A stretch of DNA of 64,000 nucleotides, taken from positions 44,720 to 108,719 of the forward strand of contig VAWN01000089.1 in NCBI GenBank assembly GCA_005885555.1, given 5' to 3'. Below the pieces are notes generated by a model. The model made no database searches, had not been told where the DNA came from, and was given only the letters and a program-made list of their open reading frames with translations. Positions 50,829 through 59,800 of this stretch are shown here, piece by piece. This DNA comes from Actinomycetota bacterium. GTDB taxonomy: Bacteria > Actinomycetota > Actinomycetes > Mycobacteriales > Micromonosporaceae. Each line of letters begins with the position of its first letter. Positions within the stretch are counted from its first letter, which is position 1. A program made the position numbers and the translations under genes.

Positions 50829-51749
50829 CTAGCGCGCGACGGCCTCACTTGCGTCATGCAAGACAGTTGTGCCGGCGGCCGCTGCCGGTACCCGGACGTG
50901 GGCGAGCACGTTCAGCGCCGCCACCCAGACCGCGCAGGCGCCGGCCATGTGCAGCCCGACCGCCAGTACCGGCAGGCCGGTGAAGTACTGGAAGAACCCG
51001 ATCCCGCCCTGGGCCAGCTCCACGCCGACCAGTATCGCGGCCGGCCGGCGCAGCCCGGCGGGGCTGAAGATCAGTAGCGCGACCGACAGCCCGACCAGCA
51101 GCATCACCAGGTCGGCGTGCAGTTGGGCGACGGTGGCCGGGTCGAGTCCGGTACGCCCGGCGGACGCGTCCCCGGCGTGCGGGCCGCTGCCGGTCACCAC
51201 CGTGCCGACCGCGAGCACCACCGCGGTCACCCCGACCACCAGCCACGACAGCCGGCGCAGCGGCACGGACGCCGGCTGGGTCGCGCCGGCCTCGCGGGTG
51301 AGCAGCCAGAACCGGTACGCGGCGGCGATCAGCGCCATCGAGAGCAGGAAGTGCGCGGCGACCACCCAGGGATCGAGCACGCTGTGTACCGTCACCCCGC
51401 CGAGCACGGCCTGTCCGGCGATGCCGGCGAGCACCAGCCAGGCCCAGGTCAGCCGCTCCCGGCGCCGGGGCAACTGGGCGTACCCGAGCAGCAGGCAGGC
51501 CACGGCCAGGCCGCCAACCACGCTGATTAGGGTGCGGTTGCCGAACTCGATCACGCCGTGCAGCCCCAGCCGGCCGGTTGCGACCAGCGAGGTGGCGTCG
51601 CAGCGCGGCCAGGTCGGGCAGCCCATCCCGGAGTTGCTGAGTCGGACAACGCCGCCCGTGATCACAATCCCGACATTCGCCGCTAACGAGGCCAGCGCGG
51701 TACGTCGGAGCAGCCCCGGCCGGTCCAGCAGAAGGTGCAACCTGCTCAC
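50829..51749 (-). CDS. ctaA: Heme A synthase (COX15/CtaA family)
   Basis: 306 residues from GTG 51749. About eight membrane helices in two four-helix halves. Heme-binding features: GGVVRLSNSGMGCPTWPRCD (as RLSNSGMGCPTWPRC), the GLHGVIEFGNRTL motif with His and Glu, the second-half QLHADLV and GLHMAGAC His residues, and VTVHSVLDPWVVAAHF. Oxidises the heme O methyl to heme A for aa3 oxidase. Divergent from the suf operon, with the sufR operator region in between. Confidence 0.94.
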   Translation of the reverse strand: MSRLHLLLDRPGLLRRTALASLAANVGIVITGGVVRLSNSGMGCPTWPRCDATSLVATGRLGLHGVIEFGNRTLISVVGGLAVACLLLGYAQLPRRRERLTWAWLVLAGIAGQAVLGGVTVHSVLDPWVVAAHFLLSMALIAAAYRFWLLTREAGATQPASVPLRRLSWLVVGVTAVVLAVGTVVTGSGPHAGDASAGRTGLDPATVAQLHADLVMLLVGLSVALLIFSPAGLRRPAAILVGVELAQGGIGFFQYFTGLPVLAVGLHMAGACAVWVAALNVLAHVRVPAAAAGTTVLHDASEAVAR

Positions 51750-51820
51750 CGGCTCATCGTACGAACGTGGTGTGGTGGATCACCGGCGGGGCGGTTTGCG
51801 GTGGGCTTAGGAAATACGCA

Positions 51821-51830
51821 ACACTGGTGT
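51821..51830 (+). promoter_or_regulatory. Candidate SufR operator at the sufR start
   Basis: ACACTGGTGT is a perfect 4-2-4 dyad ending one base before the sufR GTG at 51832, overlapping the place expected for the -10 (AACACT) and transcription start. Known SufR sites contain ACAC/GTGT half-sites, so autorepression by SufR is a fair inference. The sufR transcript may be leaderless. Confidence 0.45.
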
Positions 51831-51831
51831 A

Positions 51832-52551
51832 GTGAAAAACCCGACGGTGAGCTCGAGGCCGGCTGACGCCGGTACCGATCACCGTACCCGCGACCGGGTC
51901 TGCCAGCTCCTGCTGGAGCACGGCGCGGTCACGGCCGGCCAGCTCGGCGCGGCGCTGGGCCTGAGCCCGGCGGCCATCCGCCGGCACCTGGACGCGCTGC
52001 AGGCCTCCGGTGACGTCATCTCCCGGGAGCACCGGACCACCGGCCACCGCGGCCGCGGCCGGCCGGCGCGGGTCTTCCTGCTCACCGACGAAGCCCGGGT
52101 ACGGCGTGGCCGGCACACCTACGACGACCTGGCCGCCGCGGCGCTGCGCTGGATGGCGGCGCAGGGTGGCGAGCAGGCGGTAAGCGAGTTCGCGGCGGCC
52201 CGCGTCGCCGCGCTGGAGACCCGCTGCCGCGCCGCCATGGAGGGCGCCGGCGACGACCCGCTCGCCCGGGCCGAGGCACTGGCGAAGGCGCTGACGGCCG
52301 AGGGCTACGCTGCGTCGGCGACGACGATCGCCTCCGGCGGCCAGCTCTGCCAGCACCACTGCCCGGTGGCCCACGTCGCCGCGGAGTTCCCCCAGCTGTG
52401 CGAGGCGGAGACCCGAGTGATCTCCCAGCTCGTGGGCACCCATGTACAACGCCTGGCCACGATCGCGCACGGCGACGGGGTCTGCACGACGCACATTCCG
52501 AACACGACGCACATTCCGCACAAGATCGATCGCGTGAGGACGGCATCATGA
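51832..52551 (+). CDS. sufR: Iron-sulfur cluster-sensing regulator SufR
   Basis: 239 residues from GTG 51832. Winged helix ArsR/DeoR-like N terminus ([26 protein letters not shown] as [13 protein letters not shown]) with an [13 protein letters not shown] wing, coiled middle, and a C-terminal cysteine cluster [10 protein letters not shown]...FPQLCEAET...DGVCT that fits the cluster-binding Cys spacing of SufR. The last residues repeat [11 protein letters not shown] from an 18-bp DNA duplication. Its stop overlaps the sufB ATG (ATGA). Represses suf genes when clusters are plentiful. Confidence 0.93.
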   Translation: MKNPTVSSRPADAGTDHRTRDRVCQLLLEHGAVTAGQLGAALGLSPAAIRRHLDALQASGDVISREHRTTGHRGRGRPARVFLLTDEARVRRGRHTYDDLAAAALRWMAAQGGEQAVSEFAAARVAALETRCRAAMEGAGDDPLARAEALAKALTAEGYAASATTIASGGQLCQHHCPVAHVAAEFPQLCEAETRVISQLVGTHVQRLATIAHGDGVCTTHIPNTTHIPHKIDRVRTAS

Positions 52552-53966
52552 CCGACCAGCTCACCCAGGACCAGCAGCTCGCCGCGCTCGGGCGCTATGA
52601 GTACGGCTGGGCCGACCCGGACACGGCCGGCGCGTCCGCGCAGCGCGGCCTGAGCGAGGCGGTGGTGCGCGGCATATCGGGGAAGAAGAACGAGCCGGCC
52701 TGGATGCTCGACCTGCGGCTCAAGGGGCTGCGGCTGTTCGGGCGCAAGCCGCTGCCGGCGTGGGGCGCCGACCTCACCGCGATCGACTTCGACAACATCA
52801 AGTACTTCGTCCGGTCCACCGAGAAGCAGGCGACCACCTGGGACGAACTGCCGGCCGACATCAAGAACACCTACGACAGGCTGGGCATCCCCGAGGCGGA
52901 GAAGCAGCGGCTGATCGCGGGGGTGGCGGCGCAGTACGAGTCCGAGGTGGTGTACCACAAGATCCGTGAGGACCTGGAGCAGCAGGGTGTCATCTTCCTG
53001 GACACCGACACCGGGCTCAAGCAGCACGAGGACCTGTTCAAGGAGTACTTCGGCACGGTGATCCCGGTCGGCGACAACAAGTTCGCCTCGCTCAACACCG
53101 CGGTCTGGTCCGGCGGCTCGTTCATCTACGTGCCCAAGGGCGTGCAGGTGGAGATCCCGCTGCAGGCGTACTTCCGGATCAACACGGAGAACATGGGCCA
53201 GTTCGAGCGGACCCTGATCATCGTCGACGAGGGCGCCTACGTGCACTACGTCGAGGGCTGCACCGCGCCGATCTACTCGTCGGACTCGCTGCACTCCGCG
53301 GTCGTCGAGATCATCGTGAAGAAGAACGCGCGGTGCCGGTACACCACGATCCAGAACTGGTCGAACAACGTGTACAACCTGGTCACCAAGCGGGCGGTGT
53401 GCCACGAGGGCGCCACGATGGAGTGGATCGACGGCAACATCGGGTCCAAGGTCACCATGAAGTACCCGGCCGTGTTCATGATCGGCGAGCACGCGAAGGG
53501 CGAGGTGCTCAGCGTCGCCATGGCCGGCGAGGGGCAGCACCAGGACGCCGGGGCGAAGATGGTGCACGCCGCGCCGCGGACCTCCTCGACGATCATCTCC
53601 AAGTCGATCGCCCGGGGCGGTGGCCGCACCTCGTACCGCGGCCTGGTCCAGGTACTGGAGGGCTCGCACCACAGCCGCTCCACGGTCAAGTGCGACGCGT
53701 TGCTGGTCGACACGATCTCCCGCTCGGACACCTACCCGTACGTCGACATCCGTGAGGACGACGTGTCCATGGGCCACGAGGCCACCGTCTCCAAGGTCAG
53801 CGACGACCAGTTGTTCTACCTGATGAGCCGGGGCCTCACCGAAGACGAGGCGATGGCGATGATCGTGCGTGGCTTCATCGAGCCGATCGCCAAGGAGCTG
53901 CCGATGGAGTACGCGTTGGAGCTCAACCGCCTCATCGAGCTCCAGATGGAGGGAGCCGTCGGCTAG
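52548..53966 (+). CDS. sufB: Fe-S cluster scaffold protein SufB
   Basis: 472 residues. SufBD beta-helix core with [18 protein letters not shown] at the start, [22 protein letters not shown] (as [11 protein letters not shown]), [22 protein letters not shown] (as [10 protein letters not shown]) with its Cys, [22 protein letters not shown] (as [13 protein letters not shown]), and [15 protein letters not shown] and MGHEATVSK. Part of SufBC2D, the assembly scaffold. The conserved Cys near the C terminus is in STVKCDALL. Confidence 0.97.
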   Translation: MTDQLTQDQQLAALGRYEYGWADPDTAGASAQRGLSEAVVRGISGKKNEPAWMLDLRLKGLRLFGRKPLPAWGADLTAIDFDNIKYFVRSTEKQATTWDELPADIKNTYDRLGIPEAEKQRLIAGVAAQYESEVVYHKIREDLEQQGVIFLDTDTGLKQHEDLFKEYFGTVIPVGDNKFASLNTAVWSGGSFIYVPKGVQVEIPLQAYFRINTENMGQFERTLIIVDEGAYVHYVEGCTAPIYSSDSLHSAVVEIIVKKNARCRYTTIQNWSNNVYNLVTKRAVCHEGATMEWIDGNIGSKVTMKYPAVFMIGEHAKGEVLSVAMAGEGQHQDAGAKMVHAAPRTSSTIISKSIARGGGRTSYRGLVQVLEGSHHSRSTVKCDALLVDTISRSDTYPYVDIREDDVSMGHEATVSKVSDDQLFYLMSRGLTEDEAMAMIVRGFIEPIAKELPMEYALELNRLIELQMEGAVG

Positions 53967-54017
53967 CCGCCGACGGCTGCAGGTCGCCCCGGGTCATCGT
54001 CCGAGAAGAAGGAGAGC

Positions 54018-55151
54018 ATGAGCACTCCCACCGTCGCGCCGCCGAAGACCAAGTCGCAGGCGCTGCGCTCGTTCAACGTCGCGGACTTTCCGGCGCTGAC
54101 CGGACGCGAGGAGGAGTGGCGGTTCACCCCGCTGCGCCGGCTGCGCGGCCTCGCCACCGGCGACGGTACCGACGCCGGCACGCTGACCCACGACCACGAC
54201 CCGCTCCCGGGCGCGATGTCGGTGTTCACGGTGGACAAGGCCGACCCGCGGCTGGGCTCGGTGCTGGTGCCCTTCGACCGGATCAGCGCGCTGGCCTGGA
54301 GCCGGGTGGAGAAGGCGACGATGGTGTCGGTCGCACCCGGCCAGGTGCTCGACGACCCGGCGGTCATCCGGGCGACCGGCAGCGGGCTGACCTTCGGCCA
54401 CACGTTCATCGAGATCGGTGAGCTGGCCGAGTTGACGCTGGTGCTCGACCACGTGGGCAGCGCCACGCTCGCCGACAACGTCGAGGTGTCCGTCGGCGCT
54501 GGCGCGCGGCTGACGTTCATCACCGTCGCCGACTGGGCGCGGGACACGGTACAGGCGCAGCACATCAAGTTCCGGCTGGGCCGCGACGCCAAGCTGGTGC
54601 ACATCCAGGTGTCGCTCGGCGGCGACCTGGTGCGCCAGTACCTCTCGGTGGACTACACCGACCGGGGCGGCGAGGCGGAGCTGTACGGGCTGTACTTCGC
54701 CGACGCCGGGCAGCACTTCGAGCACCGGATGCTGGTGGACCATTCGGTACCGGACTGCCGCAGCTACGTCGGGTACCGCGGCGCGCTGCAGGGCGACGAC
54801 GCACACACGATCTGGGTCGGCGACGTGCTGATCCGGGCGGAGGCGACGGGTACCGACACCTACGAGATCAACCGCAACCTGGTGCTGTCCGACGGCGCGC
54901 GCGCGGACTCGGTACCGAATCTGGAGATCGAGACCGGCGAGGTGGTCGGCGCCGGACATGCCAGCGCAACCGGCCGCTTCGATGACGAGCAGTTGTTCTA
55001 CCTCATGTCCCGCGGCATCGGTGAAGCCGAGGCGCGCAAGCTGGTGGTCCGTGGTTTCTTCGCCGAGCTGCTGAACAAGATCCGGTTGCCCGGCCTGCAC
55101 GACCGGCTCGCGGCGGTGATCGAGTCCCGACTCGCGGAGGCTGGCGCGTGA
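54018..55151 (+). CDS. sufD: Fe-S cluster assembly protein SufD
   Basis: 377 residues from ATG 54018 with AAGGAGAG upstream. N-terminal helical part with EEEWRFTPLRRLRGL, then SufBD beta-helix (GQHFEHRMLVDHSVPDCRSYVGYRGAL, seen as DHSVPDCRSYVGYRG) with the His near the metal site of the SufB-SufD interface, and C-terminal [22 protein letters not shown]. Lacks the catalytic Cys set of SufB. Its GTGA end overlaps the next gene by 4 bases. Confidence 0.96.
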   Translation: MSTPTVAPPKTKSQALRSFNVADFPALTGREEEWRFTPLRRLRGLATGDGTDAGTLTHDHDPLPGAMSVFTVDKADPRLGSVLVPFDRISALAWSRVEKATMVSVAPGQVLDDPAVIRATGSGLTFGHTFIEIGELAELTLVLDHVGSATLADNVEVSVGAGARLTFITVADWARDTVQAQHIKFRLGRDAKLVHIQVSLGGDLVRQYLSVDYTDRGGEAELYGLYFADAGQHFEHRMLVDHSVPDCRSYVGYRGALQGDDAHTIWVGDVLIRAEATGTDTYEINRNLVLSDGARADSVPNLEIETGEVVGAGHASATGRFDDEQLFYLMSRGIGEAEARKLVVRGFFAELLNKIRLPGLHDRLAAVIESRLAEAGA

Positions 55152-55459
55152 TCAAGGTGTGCGCGGTGGACGAGATCGAGCCGGGTACGGCGATCAGCGC
55201 CGAGATCGACGGCCTGCGGATCGCGGTGGTGCGCTGCGAGGACGGCAGCGTGCACGCGATCTACGACGAGTGCTCGCACGCGGCCGTACCGCTGTCCGAG
55301 GGCGAGATCGACGACTGCACCCTGGAGTGCTGGCTGCACGGCTCCCGCTTCGACCTGCGCACCGGTGAGCCGACCGGGCTGCCCGCGACCGAACCCGTAC
55401 CCGTCTACCCCGTCGAGATCCACGACGGCTGGATCTATGTGTCTGGAGTTACCGCGTGA
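55148..55459 (+). CDS. Rieske-type ferredoxin of the SUF operon
   Basis: 103 residues from GTG 55148. Cluster ligands in CSHAAVPLSEGEI and CWLHGSRFDLRTG: Cys-x-His and Cys-x2-His spacing of the aromatic-oxygenase-type Rieske ferredoxin. No signal peptide, so cytosolic. This gene sits between sufD and sufC in many actinobacteria and presumably supplies electrons or acts in cluster transfer. Overlaps both neighbours by four bases. Confidence 0.92.
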   Translation: MIKVCAVDEIEPGTAISAEIDGLRIAVVRCEDGSVHAIYDECSHAAVPLSEGEIDDCTLECWLHGSRFDLRTGEPTGLPATEPVPVYPVEIHDGWIYVSGVTA

Positions 55460-56214
55460 GTGTGTTGGAGATCCGCGACCTGCAGGTGTCGGTCAAGCTG
55501 CCCGAGGGCGAGCGCAAGCCGATCCTGTCCGGTGTCACCCTGACCGTGCGGGCCGGTGAGACGCACGCCATCATGGGCCCGAACGGCTCCGGCAAGTCCA
55601 CGCTGGCGTACTCGATCGCGGGGCACCCGCGGTACGAGATCACCGGCGGTACGGTGACGCTGGACGGCGCCGACGTGCTCGCGATGACCGTCGACGAGCG
55701 GGCCCGGGCGGGGCTGTTCCTGGCGATGCAGTACCCGGTCGAGGTGCCCGGGGTGTCGGTGGCCAACTTCCTGCGCACTGCGAAGACCGCGCTGGACGGC
55801 GAGGCGCCGAAGCTGCGCACCTGGGGCAAGGAGCTGCGCGAGGGGATGGACCGGCTCGGCATGGACCCGGCGTTCGCCCAGCGCAACGTCAACGAGGGCT
55901 TCTCCGGCGGGGAGAAGAAGCGCCACGAGATCGTCCAGCTGGAGCTGCTCAAGCCGAAGATCGCGATCCTCGACGAGACCGACTCCGGCCTGGACATCGA
56001 CGCGCTGCGGGTGGTGTCGGCGGGGGTCAACCGGGTACGGGAGGACGGCGATACCGGCATCCTGCTGATCACCCACTACACCCGGATCCTGCGCTATGTG
56101 CAGCCCGACTACGTGCACGTGTTCGTCGCCGGGCGGATCGTCGAGGAGGGCGGTCCGGAGCTGGCGGACAAGCTCGAAGCCGAGGGGTACGAGCGGTACC
56201 TCACGACGGCATAG
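55456..56214 (+). CDS. sufC: Fe-S cluster assembly ATPase SufC
   Basis: 252 residues from GTG 55456. ABC ATPase: Walker A GPNGSGKSTLAY, Q-loop AMQYPVEVPG, signature FSGGEKKRHEI, Walker B KIAILDETDSGLDIDALRV (as AILDETDSGLD), H-loop LLITHYTRIL. Binds SufB and SufD to drive scaffold shape changes. Followed by an unusual 91-base spacer before sufS. Confidence 0.97.
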   Translation: MSVLEIRDLQVSVKLPEGERKPILSGVTLTVRAGETHAIMGPNGSGKSTLAYSIAGHPRYEITGGTVTLDGADVLAMTVDERARAGLFLAMQYPVEVPGVSVANFLRTAKTALDGEAPKLRTWGKELREGMDRLGMDPAFAQRNVNEGFSGGEKKRHEIVQLELLKPKIAILDETDSGLDIDALRVVSAGVNRVREDGDTGILLITHYTRILRYVQPDYVHVFVAGRIVEEGGPELADKLEAEGYERYLTTA

Positions 56215-56305
56215 GACGGAGTCGCATGACCGAGCGTAGCGAGGGCATCATTAGGTTCAGCCGGCTCATCGGTCAGGGGGCCACATCGCGGAGCGAGGTG
56301 GCCAC
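56215..56305 (+). repeat. 91-bp spacer with GAGCG-type motifs between sufC and sufS
   Basis: Contains ATGACCGAGCGTAGCGAGG near its left end and GCGGAGCGAGGTGGCCAC at its right end; the left ATGACCGAG is echoed by the sufS start itself (ATGACCGAGATC). The GAGCGnAGCGAG core is shared with the 98-bp connector repeats. Other suf junctions overlap or nearly touch, so this looks like an inserted intergenic repeat of another family. Confidence 0.6.
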
Positions 56306-57595
56306 ATGACCGAGATCGTTGCGCAGCCGGGGAGCTGGGTGCCCAGCGGGATGCCGCAGTTCGACGAGGCGCCGCGGTATGACGTGCGGCTGATCCGGGA
56401 GGACTTTCCGATCCTGCGCAGGCAGGTCAACGGCCACCCGCTGGTGTACCTGGACAGCGCCAACACGTCACAGAAGCCGCGCCAGGTGCTCGATGTGCTG
56501 CGCGAGCACTACGAGCGGCACAACGCCAACGTCGCCCGGTCGGTGCACACCCTCGGTACCGAGTCCACGACCGCCTACGAGGCGGCGCGCGCCAAGGTCG
56601 CCGCGTTCATCGGTGCCGCCTCGCCGGACGAGATCGTCTTCACGAAGAACTCCACCGAGGCGATCAACCTGGTGGCGCACTCGTTCGGCGTGCGGCTGCG
56701 CCCCGGCGACGAGATCGTGATCTCCGAGATGGAGCACCACTCGAACATCGTGCCGTGGCAGCTGTTGTGTGAGCGGACCGGCGCGACGCTGCGCTGGTTC
56801 CGGATCACCGACGACGGCCGGCTGGACCTGTCCAACCTGGAGGAGCTGGTCAACGAGCGCACCCGGCTGGTCTCCTACGTGCACATGTCCAACATCCTGG
56901 GCACGATCAACCCCACGTCAGCGATCATCGCCCGGGCCCACGAGGTGGGCGCCAAGGTGCTGCTGGACTGCTCGCAATCGGTACCGCACCTGCCGGTTGA
57001 CGTGGCCGCGCTGGACGCCGACTTCATCGCGTTCACCGGGCACAAGATGCTCGGGCCGACCGGGATCGGCGTGCTGTGGGGACGGTACGACCTGCTCGCG
57101 GACATGCCGCCGTTCCTCGGCGGTGGCTCGATGATCGAGACGGTCACCCTGGAGAAGACGACGTACGCGCTGCCACCGACCCGCTTCGAGGCCGGTACCC
57201 CGCCGATCGCGCAGGCCATCGGGCTGGGCGCGGCCGTGGACTACCTGGCGCACCTGGGCATGCCGGCGATCGCGGGCCACGAGCGGGAGCTGGCGGCCTA
57301 CGCGCTGGAGGCCATGGCGACGGTACCCGGACTGCGGATCTTCGGTCCGGCGATACCGGCCGGCCGCGGCGGTACCATCTCCTTCGCGTTGGACGGCATC
57401 CACCCGCACGACGTCGGGCAGGTGCTGGACTCGCTGGGGATCCAGGTGCGGGTCGGCCACCACTGCGCCCGGCCGACCTGCGTGCGGTTCGGGGTGCCGG
57501 CCATGACCCGCGTCTCGTTCTACCTCTACAGCACGACGGACGAGGTGGACGCGCTGGTGCGCGGGCTGGAACAGGTGCGGAAGGTGTTCTCCTGA
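56306..57595 (+). CDS. sufS: Cysteine desulfurase SufS
   Basis: 429 residues from ATG 56306. Class V aminotransferase fold: DFPILRRQVNGHPLVYLDSANTSQKP (as VYLDSANTSQKP), NANVARSVHTL, EMEHHSNIVPW, the PLP Lys in AFTGHKMLGPTGIG, and the catalytic Cys in HHCARPTCVRFG. SufS-type short loop. Makes persulfide sulfur for SufU. The TGA overlaps the sufU ATG by one base. Confidence 0.97.
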   Translation: MTEIVAQPGSWVPSGMPQFDEAPRYDVRLIREDFPILRRQVNGHPLVYLDSANTSQKPRQVLDVLREHYERHNANVARSVHTLGTESTTAYEAARAKVAAFIGAASPDEIVFTKNSTEAINLVAHSFGVRLRPGDEIVISEMEHHSNIVPWQLLCERTGATLRWFRITDDGRLDLSNLEELVNERTRLVSYVHMSNILGTINPTSAIIARAHEVGAKVLLDCSQSVPHLPVDVAALDADFIAFTGHKMLGPTGIGVLWGRYDLLADMPPFLGGGSMIETVTLEKTTYALPPTRFEAGTPPIAQAIGLGAAVDYLAHLGMPAIAGHERELAAYALEAMATVPGLRIFGPAIPAGRGGTISFALDGIHPHDVGQVLDSLGIQVRVGHHCARPTCVRFGVPAMTRVSFYLYSTTDEVDALVRGLEQVRKVFS

Positions 57596-58059
57596 TGCAG
57601 TTCGAGCAGCTCTACCAGGAGATCATCCTGGATCACTACAAGCACCCGCACGGCCGCGGGCTGCGCGAGCCCTTCGACGCCGAGGCGCACCACGTCAACC
57701 CGACCTGCGGCGACGAGGTGACGATACGGGTGCGGCTGGCCGGCGACGCGATCGAGGAGATCTCGTTCGAGGGGATGGGCTGCTCGATCAGTCTCGCCTC
57801 GGCGAGCGTGCTGCACGACGTGATGTCCGGGCACACGGTCACCGACGCGCTCGCCCGGCACGACGCGTTCGTCGCGCTGATGTCCGGTCGCGGCCAGGTG
57901 GAACCCGACGAGGAACTGCTCGAAGACGGCGTCGCCTTCGCCGGGGTCGCGAAGTATCCGGCCCGGGTCAAGTGCGCGCTACTGTCATGGATGGCGTTCA
58001 AGGACGCGACGGCACGGGCGGTGGCCGACGTCGCCGGCCCGGTGGGAGGTACGGCATGA
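57595..58059 (+). CDS. sufU: Sulfur-transfer/zinc protein SufU
   Basis: 154 residues from ATG 57595. Starts LYQEIILDHYKHPHGRG, with NPTCGDEVTIRVRL for the first Cys, EGMGCSISLASASVL for the second and RVKCALLSWMAF for the third; the Asp in CGDE is the other zinc ligand. Gram-positive SufU accepts sulfur from SufS by ligand swap. ATGA overlap with sufT. Confidence 0.95.
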   Translation: MQFEQLYQEIILDHYKHPHGRGLREPFDAEAHHVNPTCGDEVTIRVRLAGDAIEEISFEGMGCSISLASASVLHDVMSGHTVTDALARHDAFVALMSGRGQVEPDEELLEDGVAFAGVAKYPARVKCALLSWMAFKDATARAVADVAGPVGGTA

Positions 58060-58382
58060 CCGCGGCGATTGCCGACGTCGAGGAGGCCCTCAAGGACGTC
58101 GTCGACCCCGAGCTGGGTATCAACGTCGTCGACCTCGGCCTGGTCTACGGCATCCACGTCGACGAGGAGAACGTCGCCACCGTCGACATGACGCTCACCT
58201 CGGCCGCCTGCCCACTGACCGACGTCATCGAAGACCAGGCCCGCGAGGCGCTGTGCAAGGGGCCGGGCGGCGGACTGGTCGACGACATCCGGATCAACTG
58301 GGTGTGGATGCCGCCGTGGGGACCGGACAAGATCACTGAGGACGGTCGGGAACAGTTGCGCGCGCTCGGCTTCAACGTGTGA
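58056..58382 (+). CDS. sufT: SUF-associated MIP18/DUF59 protein SufT
   Basis: 108 residues from ATG 58056. DUF59 fold with LKDVVDPELGINVVDLGLVYGI, the TSAACPL Cys motif, and the end VWMPPWGPDKITEDGR. Needed for maturation of certain Fe-S proteins. Last gene of the suf operon. Confidence 0.93.
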   Translation: MTAAIADVEEALKDVVDPELGINVVDLGLVYGIHVDEENVATVDMTLTSAACPLTDVIEDQAREALCKGPGGGLVDDIRINWVWMPPWGPDKITEDGREQLRALGFNV

Positions 58383-58425
58383 ATTTCGCTGGCGGTGCGG
58401 CGGTCCGGGCGGCAGGCTGCCGGAG

Positions 58426-59049
58426 GTGGTTGAGGCACTGGTCTCCGGGCTGCTGGCCGGGTACGGCGTCGCGGTACCGGTCGGCGCCATCGCGGTGCTG
58501 ATCCTCGGCCTGTCCGCGCGCACGTCGCTGGTCGTCGGCGCCGGTGCGGGGCTGGGCGCGGCGACCGCCGACGGTATCTACGCGGCGGTCGCGGCGATGG
58601 GCGGTGCGGCCGTCGCCGGTCTCGTCCGGCCGGTCGCCGGCCCGCTGCGCTGGCTGGCCGCCGCGGTCCTGCTCGGCCTCGCCGTGCGCACCGCCGCGAC
58701 GGCCTGGCGGGATCGGGCGCGGGCCGCCGCGCCGGACCGGGTACCGGTCACGCCCGGCCGGGCGTACCTGGGCGTCCTGCCGCTGACCCTGCTCAACCCG
58801 GCCACGGTCATCTACTTCAGCGCGCTGGTCCTCGGCCGGCAGGCGCAGGGTACCCGGTCGGTCGCCGCCTCGGTCGTGTTCGTGCTCGCCGCCTTCGCCG
58901 CCTCGGCGAGCTGGCAGCTGCTGATTGCCGCGAGCGGCAGCGCGGTCGGCAGGGTACTCGCCGGACCTCGGGGCCGGTTCGGTACCGCACTGGTGTCCAG
59001 CGTGCTTATCGGCGTGCTCGCGGTCGCCCTGCTCGTCCGGATCGGCTAG
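58426..59049 (+). CDS. LysE-family translocator
   Basis: 207 residues from GTG 58426. Six membrane helices. LysE/RhtB features: GYGVAVPVGAIAVLILGLSAR (as VPVGAIAVLI) in helix 1, GAGAGLGAATADGIYAAVA with the Ala/Asp motif, and PLTLLNPATVIYFSALVLG with the NPxxxxYF motif. Amino acid or derivative exporter; substrate unknown. 43 bases after sufT and directly adjoining the HAD gene. Confidence 0.88.
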   Translation: MVEALVSGLLAGYGVAVPVGAIAVLILGLSARTSLVVGAGAGLGAATADGIYAAVAAMGGAAVAGLVRPVAGPLRWLAAAVLLGLAVRTAATAWRDRARAAAPDRVPVTPGRAYLGVLPLTLLNPATVIYFSALVLGRQAQGTRSVAASVVFVLAAFAASASWQLLIAASGSAVGRVLAGPRGRFGTALVSSVLIGVLAVALLVRIG

Positions 59050-59796
59050 GTGGCTCAGGTGCAAGCGTTGCTGCTCGACTTCGGCGGGGTACTCGTCGAC
59101 GGCGTCACCCGGCCGGGCTGGCCGGCCCGGCTGGCGACCGTGATCGGTGCGCTGTTGGCCCAGCAGGGCGCCGCGGTACCGGAGACGCTCGGCAACGACC
59201 TCGTCGCGGCCGTCGAGGCGTACGGCCGGTGGGGCGACGCGATGTGCCGGCCATGGGCACCGGCCGAGCTGTCCCACGCCGAGTTCTGGTCGGACTTCGT
59301 GGCGGCGGACTGGCCGGTCGCCGCGCGCGCGGTCGTCGTCGGGTACGCCACGGAACTGTGCCACCGGCTCGGGCGGCTGATCCACGACTGGGCGCTGCGG
59401 CCCGGGGTGCCGGAACTGCTGGCCGAGATGGCCATGCGCGGCATCCCGGTCGCGGTGGCGAGCAACACGTTGTGCGGCGCGGTACACCGCGAGTTCCTCG
59501 CCGGCGCCGGGCTGGCCGACCGGTTCGCGGCGCAGGTCTACAGCGACGAGGCCGGTGTCCGCAAACCGAACCCGGAGCTGATCGCGACGGCGGCGAACGC
59601 GGTCGGCGTACCGGTCGGTGACGCGTGGTACGTCGGCGACACCTGGTCGCGCGACGTGCTGTGCGGCCGGCGTGCCGGGGTGGGCCGGACGGTGCTGATG
59701 CGCTCGCTGCGCACCGACACGGATGTCGGGTACCGCCGGGTCGCGCCGGATCTGGTGGTACCCGACCCGGCCGGACTGCTCGCCCGGCTACCGTGA
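59050..59796 (+). CDS. HAD-superfamily hydrolase
   Basis: 248 residues from GTG 59050. Motif I is LLLDFGGVLVDG, where the second Asp of DxD is Gly, as in YihX-type members; motif II VAVASNTLCGAV with Ser/Asn, motif III/IV KPNPELI and WYVGDTWSRDV. Cap of type C1. The loss of the second Asp is common in this subgroup and does not prove inactivity. Substrate unknown. Adjoins LysE start-to-stop, so coexpressed. Confidence 0.87.
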   Translation: MAQVQALLLDFGGVLVDGVTRPGWPARLATVIGALLAQQGAAVPETLGNDLVAAVEAYGRWGDAMCRPWAPAELSHAEFWSDFVAADWPVAARAVVVGYATELCHRLGRLIHDWALRPGVPELLAEMAMRGIPVAVASNTLCGAVHREFLAGAGLADRFAAQVYSDEAGVRKPNPELIATAANAVGVPVGDAWYVGDTWSRDVLCGRRAGVGRTVLMRSLRTDTDVGYRRVAPDLVVPDPAGLLARLP

Positions 59797-59800
59797 CGGC

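Noticed and set aside
51832-52551. Frameshift at the odd [11 protein letters not shown] tail of SufR
   Set aside because: It is an in-frame 18-bp duplication with a normal ATGA overlap to sufB, not a frame change.
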